Assembly: GCA_013995675.1 (NCBI GenBank)
Contig: VWRR01000016.1
Location: forward strand, 124,001-188,000
Source of the DNA: Cyanidiococcus yangmingshanensis
Taxonomy: Eukaryota; Rhodophyta; Bangiophyceae; Cyanidiales; Cyanidiaceae
Direction: 5' to 3'
Length of the DNA: 64,000 bases
Positions 46,122 to 56,668 of the stretch are shown piece by piece; the stretch's first letter is position 1; each line of letters opens with the position of its first letter. The position numbers and the translations under genes were made by a program. Below the pieces are notes generated by a model, which saw only the letters and a program-made list of their open reading frames with translations, did not search any database and was not told the origin of the DNA.

Positions 46122-46673
46122 ATGAATCGTGAGTTACCGGCAAGCATGGTGCTCGATTTCTTTCGTTTGATTGCACAGCTCAAAGGTCTACGACGAACTG
46201 GCTGGTTACGATCGAACGTTTCCAACCCAGAATCGGTTGCAAGCCACTCGTACAGTGTGGCTCTCCTGACGCTCCTTCTGAGTGATTTCGATCTCCACGC
46301 TGTCAAACTTGCGTTAGTCCACGACCTGGCGGAGTCTCTGACCGGAGACATCTCGCCAAAGTGCGGTGTTTCGCCTCAAGAAAAGGCCGCCCTTGAAGAC
46401 GGTGCGTTTCGACAGATAAGGGACGAAGTTTTGGGGGGAACGGAGATAGGGCACAAGCTGTATGCCCTGTTTCGAGAGTATGAGGATGCTCAAACTCCCG
46501 CAGCTCTTCTTGTCCGTCAGATCGATAAACTCGATTTGATCTTGCAGGCATTTACATATGAGCAGTCCCAAACAAAACTCGAACTAACCGAATTTTTCGC
46601 AGCAGCGGAGAACATTCACTCAACTAGTCTTCGCTCAGTATATGAAGAGGTCCTACGACAACGAAGAAGATAG
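46122..46673 (+). CDS. HDDC2: HD-domain 5'-deoxynucleotidase (HDDC2/YfbR-like)
   Basis: HDDC2 and YfbR dephosphorylate deoxynucleoside 5'-monophosphates with a divalent metal. The 183-residue intact protein shows FFRLIAQLKGLRRTGWLR (family N-terminus 'L..LK...RTGW'), PESVASHSYSVALLTLLLS with the first metal His, LALVHDLAESLTGDISP (HD and E), EKAALEDGAF and RQIDKLDLILQAFTYE with the final Asp. Length and motif order are those of the family, and the start ATG gives the expected N-terminus. Confidence 0.94.
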   Translation: MNRELPASMVLDFFRLIAQLKGLRRTGWLRSNVSNPESVASHSYSVALLTLLLSDFDLHAVKLALVHDLAESLTGDISPKCGVSPQEKAALEDGAFRQIRDEVLGGTEIGHKLYALFREYEDAQTPAALLVRQIDKLDLILQAFTYEQSQTKLELTEFFAAAENIHSTSLRSVYEEVLRQRRR

Positions 46674-48282
46674 GTTGAGATCGCCGCGGATCTTTGCCGT
46701 TTGGTCTGCTGTGGAGCTGCTTCCCTCCAAAGGACTGTTTTTCAATATGAAGCATGAAACAGTAAGACTCGCCCACAATCGGAACACTTGGCGATAAAAT
46801 GAATACAATGATCTGAGAGTAGAGAGACATGAGTGCTATACCTTGAAAGGAAGAGAGCACACTTGGGAATCTCTGCAGAGATTATCATCATTATCGTCAC
46901 GTAGAACCCTTCAGATCTCATTTTTGAATGGAATAAGCAGCCACAGAAAGGGGAGATCGTCAGTATGGCCAAAATGCGAGTATTTGGTTGGCTACAGTTG
47001 ATATTCCAGCGAGTAAAACTTTGCTAGCTCTCAGCCGAGCAAAGCGCGAGGATAATCGCAATTAAAATTGCGCCCAAGTTAATGCTCAGATGGCTCTGTG
47101 GCTCGAACCGAAGTCGACGGTATTGTCCCATGAGATAGATCACCCTATACAAAAGCTACAGGACAGCTCCTATTCGTGATGCGCGGGCTAGGAGCTCCAC
47201 TATCGTTTTTTGGAATGCGCCTAGGCACGTGTCCCTACCTCTAAGGAATGGCAAGATTTTATTTTGTCACGCCCACCAAGTGAACAGGTTACGTTAGAGA
47301 TAGCAGATGACTGGCTGTGCCTGCTTGCACGAACAGAACAACAGATACATACCGGAAATTCCAGATTGGTGAAGGTATAGGGGTTCGTCTTTCATCGGGA
47401 AATCAGCGGATCACGGAGATCTCTCCGTTTCGGTGAGGCTTTGAAAACTGAGCTAGAAAACACAGCGGACAGCAGTCTTACTGCGCACGGCTGCAAGACG
47501 CCGTTGATGCGTCTATAGCAGGCTTCCTCGCGGCTATTGCATATCAGTGTACGAAGATGAGACATATCCCTCATAGAAATACAAACCCGAGACTAATTAC
47601 TTTTTCATGTTTTTCAGTTCTTTTCATCTCTCGAGTCCGAGGCGCTTCTATTGTACGATCATCGTGATCTTTTATGGCCTCATTCGTTGTTCGCGGAACT
47701 GGAACCACCCACAGCAGCAAAAGCCCCTTTCATGCGACAACATTGTAGGCCGCAGATCTTCCGGAAAATTCTGCCTTATTCATAGAAGCCGAAGAGGAAC
47801 TTGTGGCACGATGCATCATTCATTTAGAAAATAATCGTAGTTCACAGAGCTTGAGATACCCATAAGCCGTTTCAATGATACGGCCGGATTTCGTTCTATT
47901 TCGGATTCGATTTATCGCGTCTCTATGACTGCCTATCACATAGGGCCTCATCAGATTCGACGATGGGTTTCTGACATCCTGCTGGCGGCGGGCACAGCAA
48001 AAAAGGCAGTAGTTGGAGTTGTAACGCGTCGCGCAGATTGCCTCTTCTGCACTATTGCGCCTGCCACCTTCAGAGATTTCTTGGTCGCGCATTCTTCCCA
48101 GGGTTGCGAAACCAAACAACTAGAGGACCAGATTGTCGTTCATCTCATAAATAAGTGAAGGATTTTTTTCCAACAAAACTCAAGGGGCTCCCAAGGTTCT
48201 AGAATGCGCGATACGGAGCACTTTGACCTGTCGCGCGAAAATCAGATCAATTCTTTCTTCGACATCTCTGTTATCGATCCGA
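46674..48282. other. Mostly intergenic; one doubtful small frame
   Basis: No recognised gene apart from the small frame at 47925-48158 listed separately. Confidence 0.5.
47925..48158 (+). CDS. Doubtful small protein, 77 residues
   Basis: ATG frame beginning MTAYHIGPHQIRRWVSDILL, with AAGTAKKAVVGVVTRRADCL in the middle. No family recognised; the helix-like start is plausible for a real protein but chance is equally likely. It ends 124 bases before the next plus-strand gene. Confidence 0.22.
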   Translation: MTAYHIGPHQIRRWVSDILLAAGTAKKAVVGVVTRRADCLFCTIAPATFRDFLVAHSSQGCETKQLEDQIVVHLINK

Positions 48283-49089
48283 ATGGATTTCCTTACTGTT
48301 CTAGAGCCGAGCGCCGTCTGGAAAATAACTCTGGATAGAGACCAAGGGCGTCGTCTACTAACCCATGTTTCAGAACCAGAAGTGCGGCTAGAAGTGGGGG
48401 CGGCTCTTGCGCCCGCAACGACCGAAGTTTATGAGTTTCTCTCGGAAAAAATTTTTTCTCCGTGCGGCAACGCCGAACTGCCTCCCTTGAAGACATGCGT
48501 TTTGCTCTTCGGCGGCACTAGACGGTACTTATGGGCAGAGAAAACAATTTTGGACCAAATGTTTTCGAAGCTTGGCGGCTTCGGTGCGAGAGTTGTCGAC
48601 TTTGTTGCAGTCGCTGTCCACGGCCTTGCGAACGACTCACCCGTTTATATTGATCTGGTTCTGGAAAGCTGGCAAACTTGTGTTGGAGGCCTCGGGAGTC
48701 CACCGGCAGAACAGAGCGTGGCTTTAGTATTGGATAAGGTTTTAGAGTGTGCTCGTTCTCGAGAGCACGCCGACGTGGACTGCACTATTTATGAACTTAT
48801 AGTTGAGGGTGTGAACAAGCATCCGAGCTCCGTGTTTACACTTATTTGCATCCCTTCGGCGAAGCCTAATATTCTGAAGAAAGTGCTCCTTTGGTTTGAG
48901 CTTTCTCAAAAGAAACCACAGAAATTCCCCGAGCCATGGAATCGTTTGCGAAAAGTAGTGTCTACCGCCTCGTACTTGTGCAGTATTTTGTATGTAGATG
49001 ACGCATTGGCAGGCAGCTTGCTTCTATTTGTCGACGCGGTTGCACGTCGTGTGCGAGGACTGGTGCGGAAATCGGAAGCGGAATTGTAA
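48283..49089 (+). CDS. Unrecognised protein with faint kinesin-motor-like layout
   Basis: A 268-residue intact frame from ATG 48283 (an upstream TTG is in frame). No clear family. Its order of segments recalls a kinesin motor: ATTEVYEFLSEKIFSP (cf. 'ATQ.eVYe...kplv'), VLLFGGTRRYLWAEKTIL where the P-loop 'fAYGQTGSGKT' would be, and VFTLICIPSAKPNILKKVLL (cf. 'mi..isPs..n..Etl.tL'). The P-loop Gly-Lys-Thr is not present, so it could not bind ATP like a motor. This may be a decayed or non-motor kinesin relative, or unrelated. Regular composition over 268 codons supports a real gene. Confidence 0.6.
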   Translation: MDFLTVLEPSAVWKITLDRDQGRRLLTHVSEPEVRLEVGAALAPATTEVYEFLSEKIFSPCGNAELPPLKTCVLLFGGTRRYLWAEKTILDQMFSKLGGFGARVVDFVAVAVHGLANDSPVYIDLVLESWQTCVGGLGSPPAEQSVALVLDKVLECARSREHADVDCTIYELIVEGVNKHPSSVFTLICIPSAKPNILKKVLLWFELSQKKPQKFPEPWNRLRKVVSTASYLCSILYVDDALAGSLLLFVDAVARRVRGLVRKSEAEL

Positions 49090-50025
49090 AATCTTGGATC
49101 ATGAGTAGACATCAGCCAGATCTGTCTACTTAGCGGTGGTATGCTTCTGTGATGAGCTGCAGCTCCGCAGCGGAACTAGCAATTGAGCTAACACGCTTTG
49201 AAGAATATGGCCCAAAGCTCCGCTCGCTCCCAAATCCATCTCAATAGCGCCTGAAGTTGAGTCGATACTACTGTATCGTTTCAATATGCGTCGCCCGTGC
49301 TGCATGCAGCTCGGAAATTCCGTGCCTGTAATTCAATCATGAGAATATTCGTCGTGGACTTGTGCACAACGTATTACATGATCAATGCTTTTCTCCACAC
49401 TGTTCCTTTTCTCCGACAATTCATCGCAATAGTATGCCTGATGCAGACAGCAGGAGGGGAGGGTCTCGAATTGCAAATCCCCATCAGGTACGCAAGAACG
49501 AAAAAATTTTATGAAATGTATGATGAGACAAGTGGAACCTCGAGAACTTATCATTTCCCGAGATTTCCACAAGATCTTGTACGTGAATCCAGTCTCGAGC
49601 TGCATTTCCGAGCAAGTCGAGAAGAGAGATCCTCACGAGGTTAGAGCCTCTAGGCTTCTAGAGTCCTAACCATGAGTACACCAGGGCTGCTGACAGCGCA
49701 TATGTTACTCTAGCTCACTACAGTGAAGGCTCATTCAAATCTTCTCTAACAAAAGTGAGAGCGAGGCTTTTCGGTCGCCCGCAATGGGTTTACGAAAATG
49801 AGAATCGAACTTCGGGCCCGCGTCGAGCAAACCAACGCATCCCCCGTCGTGACTCAATAATCACACCAGGAATCTTTTTGAGAATGTCATTCTAAAAGCA
49901 GACTTTCCATTGCTTCACTATGTCGGCGGCACCGCTATCGACGAAACCGGTCGATGATGATCGACTGTCCGAGACATCATACAAACACATAGTTTGATTA
50001 GACAAGCTGGAGCCAACAAGACCTC
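49090..50025. other. Intergenic, no supported gene
   Basis: A 115-codon plus frame at 49297-49644 with one hydrophobic stretch has no recognised domain. No tRNA could be folded here. Confidence 0.55.
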
Positions 50026-50318
50026 CTAAAGTTCTTCAAGGCTCATCTCACTCTCTGACACTTTTGAGGTCAAGTGCATCACACCATCGAGAAAATTCTG
50101 AACTGTATCCTTAAAAGTGAGGGCACCTTTCGGTGATTGTTCTCCATTCAGTGAATCATCGAGCGCGTAAAGCAACCATGAAAAGTCCCGGAATAACGAA
50201 CGCACGCGGCTGCACGAGACAGTGCTTTTGATCCGAGCCTGAATCAAGGTATACTTGCTCGGAAGGAAATCGAGCCACTGGGCATTCTTCTGACAACTCA
50301 GCGTTTCTCTCGAGCGCA
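50026..50318 (-). other. Possible last exon of TERT
   Basis: A 98-codon minus frame ending at 50026 reads NAQWLDFLPSKYTLIQARI then RVRSLFRDFSWLL, which loosely follows the end of the TERT C-terminal extension. It is in another frame from the main TERT frame; a 68-base GT-AG segment at about 50326-50393 would join them. Weak evidence. Confidence 0.3.
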
Positions 50319-53143
50319 TCAATGTGGTCTATTCCTGAAATTATCGAGCGGACATGCAAAAAAATGAAGACTTTCATAGAGCAAACGCTTCAGATATTTC
50401 ACGGATAACTCATGGTGTAACCCAGTTGGCACCAAACGGTGCAGACGATCCACAAGTGCCCGAAAAAGCATGTGCGTGAATTTTTTTCGGTTATTTTGGC
50501 TTTCGAATATCGCAAAGAAACCCCTTTGATCAACGCGACATAGCGCAAGATTCAGTGCAGCATAGATATTACTTTGAACAGTCTGGCGCATGTTGATTCT
50601 CGCATCCACAAATATTGGTTGTATTTGTGACGCAAAAATCGACACGAATCGAGCAATGACCCGCTTGGTGCCAGAGGATTTGTGCGGTCCCAGAAAATCC
50701 CGGCATTCAGGCCCAAGGCCGCGGCAGATGGGTGGAGTATTAAGCAGTACCTCTGCGTTACGCAAATTGAGGATCATGCCGCACCATTCCACCGTGCCTG
50801 TACCAATGCCAGAAATGCATACTCGCGTTTTCCCTGGAGATGGCATTACACCGAAAGTTTCGGAGCCCTGATGGACTCTAGCTAGAACAGAATGAAAAAG
50901 CGATGCATTACTGGTAACGAACAACACGTCATCCACGTAGCGTATCATGAGCGTCAAAGCGTCCTCGCGATTTTGAGCGCAGACGATATCCCTGAAGCAA
51001 CTTCTTTCAAACTGACCCAGATGAAAATCACACAGGAGACTCGAAATGGGTAAACCTTGGGGCACGCCATGCCGCTGGACCAAGATTCCTTCTCCGTTTC
51101 GGAGAAGAACGAGGTTTTTTCCGACGGTGCGGCGCAGCCAAGCAATAATATCCGAAGTGCGCAGCCAATAGATTATCCCTTCATCCGCAAGAATTAGTTC
51201 CCTCGAACAACGAGAAAACTGGTGGGAGAATGCATCGTAACCACCGGTGACATTTTCGAGAGGACATGCCATCCATTTGCGTCGAGGAAACCGAAAGTTT
51301 CCATCTGAGCAAAAGAATCGACGAAGCCCATATGCGTTTGAGTGAAAAAGCTCAGGCAATTCATGCCACAATAGACGATGCAGTGGGATCGAATCAAAAG
51401 CTTGTCGAATGTCGAAGCAGACCGCATAGAGTTTTGGCCGACCGTGCCACCGCCAGCGTTCTGCGAAGCCGCGCCAGCGTTCGTACACTTCAGCCACTGA
51501 GCGTACACTCGCTCCGAAGGATTCTGGATGAGACAAGCGCTCACACATGAGCACCGACTGGATCAAATAAGCTTGTTTTCTAGTTCTTCCATGCTCCATG
51601 GATTGAATGACGCGGAAACCACCAGGCTTGGGCAAGAAATGTAAAGACGTCATAGGTCTGACTTCTCGAGTTCTAGCAGTATCCTTAAGGTGCTGAAAAT
51701 CACCCGAGCGAAGCAAATGATTGCTTGCAATCGCATAGAATCGCATATTGAGGTCACGACGGAGAAACATTCTTTTCGAATCCGCATCTCCCGCCGAACT
51801 AACAACGAAACACACCGCGAAAGTATGAGCTATGACCGCGCGGAACAGAAAGCATAACGTTTTTCCTGCATAATCGCGACCAAAACATTTCTGTGAGGAT
51901 CTTTCCGAATTCGAGAGATACGAAGGAAGCTCGTCTTGACTCTGAATAAGAACGTCTTCATGAAAGATTGAGTCAAACGGAACTGAATTTGCCTTGCATT
52001 CTAAAAATGACCGTACAACTTTTCGTAGATATTCCCGGTGTGAACATAATGTAAGCATCTCAGTCGGGACCACGTACTTGCATACTCTTAGCAAGAAACG
52101 GAGTACCGATCGGAACGGTGTTGCGTACGCTTTCAGGGAGAGATTTTTTTCATCATCGAGCTCTTTCCCGGGTGGACAATAGAAATCGAGCATTCGCTTC
52201 AGAGGCACATCCCATGCTCGTATAAGAAGTCTTTGAAGCATGATGGTGAAGTGCGCAGCCGAACAGCGCCCTGATGTCAACAACTTGCGCACACCACCAC
52301 TCTGAGGCTGTAATCTCGCACCATGCAGGATGCAGGAGGCGAGACGTTTTGCGCTCGCCCTGGATACAGGTATATCCAGGAAAGGGTTGCCCCTGCATAT
52401 TCCGAAAGGACGTATTTGCGATCGACTCTTTGAGTACACATCACGTTTCTTCCGACACGCCGAATATTCCTTCCAGCTGATTGCGATGAGGTTTCGGGAC
52501 GAGCAAAACAGAGATCTGGTCGAAGTTTTTTCATGCGACCATGGCAAGCCAATGGACGGTATACTGGCGCAGAGCCAACCAGGCTGTCTGGTACCTCTCC
52601 GAGCCCAACGCGACCACTCAACTGAATATAGCAGCATACTCCGACCCTTTCAAGCACGACAAAATCTGTGATCATTCGAAGGACAATGTGGTCTCCTAGT
52701 GCTCTGGTAAGATAGATCCAATCTGTCGCCAGAAGTCTAGCTAGGACGGCATTAGGAGCGGAGTATCGTGATCCGTGCGAGCCCCGTGCCAGAATATATC
52801 GATCATCGCAGCCTAAAAGATCGATTGCAGTACTCAGAAGCTCTCGCTGGGACCTTGGCGCAAGAATTGAAGACTGAGTAGACGAGTGAGCTGAGCCACG
52901 AACTCGGAGGCGGTCTCTATGAAAAGAGTCCTTGCCAATTCGAATGGTTTCGAAAAGAGAACCTAGCGATTGCGCGCGCTCCTTTAGCTTGAATGTCTGC
53001 GCGCTTCCGACGCTCTCGGACTCTAACTCGTGCACCGCTTGACGGAACCGTGCTCTCCATAAAAGCGCAGTCTCCGCCTCCGACTCGCTCCGCACGAGCG
53101 GGTACTCTGCCGCCAACCACTGCACTAACGAAACCCCGAACAT
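50319..53143 (-). CDS. TERT: Telomerase reverse transcriptase (TERT)
   Basis: TERT adds telomeric repeats by copying its RNA template. N-terminal frame from ATG 53143 carries a TEN-domain GQ-like motif (WIYLTRALGDHIVLRM, then CCYIQLSGRV). The main frame has a CP-like region (RSQIRPFGICRGNPF), an RNA-binding QFP-like part, motif T (51860-51710; LCFLFRAVIAHTFAVCFVVS), motifs 1-2 (LHFLPKPGGFRVIQSM), ERLSHPESFGASV, motif A (YAVCFDIRQAFDSIP), motif B' (GVPQGLPISSLLCDFHLG), motif C (IRYVDDVLFVTS), D, and motif E (EWCGMILNLRNAEV). All three catalytic Asp are present. The C-terminal extension shows NMRQTVQSNIYAALNLAL. The frames meet between about 52600 and 52430 in a poorly conserved linker, by a short intron or a one-base break. 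Total about 900-1000 residues, near normal. Confidence 0.93.
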
Positions 53144-54540
53144 TTTCAATCAAGCAGGTTTTAGACTCGCCCTTTCCCCGACGTTTTTCAAATTATGCTA
53201 GATGAAATAGTGGTACATCACAGGGAAAATCCGCTCGCTCATGCCTGCTCCTGTCTCCAAAGGTTCCTGTCCCGGCAGCGTCGGAAAGCTACTAATAGCT
53301 CCTCGAGAAAAGTTTGGAAAACGAAGTCGTATTGGTCAAGTTGCGCCGCCATCGAAAAAGTTTCTCGGGTGCGCATCGAAGAATGTAGTCGGTCAGGTGA
53401 TTGTGCAAACTGCAAGGTAGCCCTGGGACGAACTGAGAAAACGTTTCCGATTCGAGTTCGGTAAACCCTTTCGTCAACTTTTTCATCAGGTTTGTATCAC
53501 TAGGTTCCCCAAAGTGCGCAGTTTATTCGGTAGAGTTTTCCGAAGATCTCGTGGAACATAAAATGAAAGCAACACCTACGCACCGCTTAGCGATCGCTCG
53601 ACACTGCTTTGACTTTGCGCTTCGATTCCAGCCAACCCTCACATCACAAAATTCCATCGTTGTTTATCGTACCAGAAAGCATAATCTTCAGATGGAAGTG
53701 GCAGAGGAAAAACTTAACATTGCACAAACTCTCCGCACGGCATGAATATCAGCTGCGCATCGATCAGAAAGAAATAGCATCCGCGGTAGCACAAGACTAC
53801 GATTTGAGGGCTACTCACTTGAACCGGCTCTTTATCACTCCAGTTAGAGCTTCCAAGCGGGAAATGGCCCTTCGTACGGTGATTCGCTCCGCAGCGGGGC
53901 GTAGGATGTGTATTGTTTCATGACCTAAGAGACACTTTTCTGATAGTTCGTAATCGTCAACGGGATCGTTTGTAAGCGGTGGTCCTGGTCCGGACCATGG
54001 ATTCGGTATTCTTTACGGATAGAATTCATAAAACCATGTATGAGCGCTTGGTGACCTTGAGGGCTTCGCCTCCGATCAAAACGCCTCGAGAGCCATCTCT
54101 CCTGAGGCGTCTTGGGATTTTATCCTGTGGGGAAGCTTGTTTGGACGCATATTATCCTGATTTTAGGCAAGCAGTGCGCGCGAGCCGAGCTCACAAACTG
54201 TCGATGGTTACCTGAAATCTCCTATTTACATCGAGATACGCAAGCGTCCTTGAAGCAGTCGTTGGCATCACGGTCGCAAGGTATGTTCACGTTCGGGGAA
54301 AAACGGAAGCGCTCCTCCGAAAACACAAACAGTACAGGAACGCGAGCACATGTGTCACACGTTGGATAAGATGGCGGTCAGCCACAGAGGACTTGAATTC
54401 CAAAGTAACAGGCGAAGGAACATCTATTCTCAACGTGTAGCAAAGAAATATCAGGGCCTCACCGGCGTTGTCGCCAAGCTGCAGACCAGATCATTACAGC
54501 CCCATTAAGGGCCCGCAGTATGCTTCAGAATCTCAAACTT
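53144..54540. other. Intergenic upstream of TERT
   Basis: No recognisable gene; frames such as 53609-53923 plus match nothing. The first few hundred bases should hold the TERT promoter. Confidence 0.55.
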
Positions 54541-54921
54541 TCAAGTCTCTGGGGAACGCTTTTCATCCTTTCCCCCTCCTCCCGAGGTGCGCTCAGAGCT
54601 GGAACTCGAGTGGTTGTCGTAGCCAGTGTGCGCGGCTAGCAGAAGTGCTCGTAACTCTTCGCGGCGTTCCGGTGATCCGAACTGCCAGATCCCCTCATCA
54701 TACGGGCTCCGGTTCTGCGAAGTTGCTATTTCATCACAGCTGTTAGCGTCCGTGGAATCTTGGACGTCTTGGACTCGTTCTAGATCGTACACACGCTGCT
54801 CGATTTCAGCAAGACGCAGAACAGCTAGGGCACTCAACGGGAAGAGAGTCGAAAAGCCGTCGGGGACACACTCGCTCTGGGCCTCCTCAAAACTCCCGTC
54901 CACCTCGTTCGTTGTGGACAT
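54541..54921 (-). CDS. Hypothetical small acidic protein
   Basis: A 126-residue ATG frame: acidic N-terminus, a likely helix or short coiled coil (ALAVLRLAEIEQRVYDLERV), an acidic middle, ERREELRALLLAAH, and a Ser/Gly-rich tail. Composition (ordered helix plus low-complexity acidic and Ser tail) suggests a real protein, but no family is recognised. It lies 39 bases beyond the stop of another small minus-strand frame. Confidence 0.5.
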   Translation of the reverse strand: MSTTNEVDGSFEEAQSECVPDGFSTLFPLSALAVLRLAEIEQRVYDLERVQDVQDSTDANSCDEIATSQNRSPYDEGIWQFGSPERREELRALLLAAHTGYDNHSSSSSERTSGGGGKDEKRSPET

Positions 54922-54960
54922 GGTTCAGGCTCAAACTTTAGTGTCAGCACATGAAAACAG

Positions 54961-55251
54961 TCAGGTCATAAGCCAAACGGCATGTTCAATGAAAAACAGG
55001 CACACGATGCGCGCGCCATGGCCTGCGGCCAAAACCTGACAGCACTGGCTGACCACGTCACAAATATCTGCGCGCAGATGCGGCGACCCCGAAAACAGCG
55101 CTTCGATTGCATATTCCATGTTTGGCAATCTATCTGGCAACAGACACGCGGTCGCGCGACCGGGGTCTGCAGTTCGATACGCTTCCTTCAGATCGAGTGA
55201 CACGTTTGCAAATGCTCCCCTCAGTGATACTTGGTTGTACCGGCGCTTGGG
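54961..55251 (-). CDS. Hypothetical protein, 3' exon candidate
   Basis: The frame reads RYNQVSLRGAFANVSLDLKE, then PDRLPNMEYAIEALFSGS and DVVSQCCQVLAAGHGARIV. No ATG precedes the first conserved-looking part. Immediately upstream (minus strand) is a pyrimidine-rich stretch with TTCTTAAC and an AG, a good 3' splice site at 55252-55253. I therefore read this as the last exon of a spliced gene whose 5' part I cannot place. No family recognised. Confidence 0.4.
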   Translation of the reverse strand, partial: PKRRYNQVSLRGAFANVSLDLKEAYRTADPGRATACLLPDRLPNMEYAIEALFSGSPHLRADICDVVSQCCQVLAAGHGARIVCLFFIEHAVWLMT

Positions 55252-55253
55252 CT

Positions 55254-55997
55254 ACGGTTAAGAAAACAATGCATGTGCGGGATGTACTGATTGGTCGGAG
55301 CACCAGCGAGTTAAGCTGCTAGTTTTTTAGTTCAGTGTCAGAAGACGAGGAATAATTAGGGTGAGACAGAGGCGAGGAAAACTGCGAAGCCTCCGCGAAA
55401 GTTGCAGCGATATATATGCGGTTCCTGTAGAAGAATATAAGTCAAAAGCGCCCGAAAGTTTGGTATTCAACCTCTCGCAGGTTGCACGCCGAGCGATCAC
55501 AACGAGAAAAACGTGCAGTCTCTGTGCGAAAGGACCTCTAGAGCGCCATAAGAGTACCGATAATAACCTTGCTCCTCTTCGCACAAGGCGGGTGAATCTT
55601 CTGGAACTGAACAATGAAACAACCACAACGTACCTTTTATTACTCACCTCCTCACTCTGATTAGGCGTGACCATGTCTAATATCTGTTTTTGTTCCCGAA
55701 AACATCATTGATTCTACACTTGCACAAAAGAATATCACGCAAACCGAGAGCAGCGTTCTGCTTTCGTTGCTGCTTCCGGGTGGATATCGCATGAATAGGC
55801 AGCGCATTAAACTTGAACATCGGGGGCCTCACCACATTTACTGGAAGCTATCCCCGCGAAGTATCCGCAGCATACGAATAGCGACTACAAATCCTTTTCT
55901 ATGTGCTCGAACGGTTCGACCCTTGATACTATACTTACGCAGCTTGCTCGGTTACTATGGAATCCGCTGAGCAGAAGTGAATACGAGTATTTCTGAG
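55254..55997. other. No supported gene
   Basis: May contain the 5' exon(s) of the minus-strand gene ending at 54961 and the 5' flank of eIF2B-epsilon. Nothing can be assigned. Confidence 0.5.
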
Positions 55998-56668
55998 ATG
56001 TGCGTTCGTAAGCAGCCGTTTGCGGATGCGTTTGTGACACAACAGATAGAGTTACTCTCGCTTTTCCACGGTAGATTAGCGCTGCTCTCTAGTATCAAAC
56101 AGTTTATAATCTATGGTCGTTATCTGGACTTTAACATGTTGGAATATCCAAAGAATTCTTGCAATAGCATGCTTGCTCTGAGTCAAAGAAAAAGTTTTTA
56201 TAGAGCCGCTCACCCGATAGTATGTGCGCACCGAAACCGAATGATTTTCGTTTCCGACAGTATCGACAAGAGCTCCGAAACTTTGCAAAATGACTTTCAA
56301 AGGCATAACAAATAAGGTTTCGCGTCACTGACGGATGTACGGCATGGATTCGAAGAGGGGATTTCTTGAAAGCTAGCTGTATTGAGTTCTACGCTCTCAG
56401 TGAGAGATGCGATCCAGAAGCGATTGTTTTCCGGTGATATAGTCAAGAGCAGAATATTGCATATTTCCTGAGCTTCTGCTTTTGATAATTTTGTGAACCC
56501 GTCCGGTTCATTTCGCAAACTGCTCGCAAAGATTGAGCAGATACCTCTATTCAATGAGGATCAACACGTTGTAGGCGAAAACCCTTTGTGACTATTTTTC
56601 TAGCGCACTAAGAAATACTTAGAAACGAAGATATTTCGTCGCTATCAAAGATAGAACCATAAACCCGC
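55998..56668. other. Region upstream of eIF2B-epsilon; possible first exon and intron
   Basis: An ATG at 55998 begins a frame containing FADAF at 56019-56033, and CACTAAGAAATACTTAG ends at 56622, resembling a branch point plus acceptor. After it, the frame reads KRRYFVAIKDRTINP, which resembles the eIF2B-epsilon N-terminus. The proposed donor (GTGACA at 56034) is weak, so the exon structure is unproven. Confidence 0.3.

Noticed and set aside
47925-48158. Start of an LDH2-type malate/lactate dehydrogenase
   Set aside because: The first helix is vaguely similar, but the following SHG substrate motif and all later parts are missing.
49297-49644. 115-codon plus-strand frame with a hydrophobic stretch
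   Set aside because: No family and no conserved pattern; not strong enough to list as a gene.
49780-49860. tRNA-like T-arm on the minus strand (AGTTCGATTCT)
   Set aside because: The flanking bases do not form the five-pair T stem, and no anticodon or acceptor arm could be drawn, including for long-variable-arm tRNAs.
50319-52637. Reverse transcriptase of a mobile element
   Set aside because: Telomerase-specific motifs (T, CP, the WCG motif E, TEN-like region) are present and no element ends, nuclease or integrase are nearby, so it is the host's telomerase.
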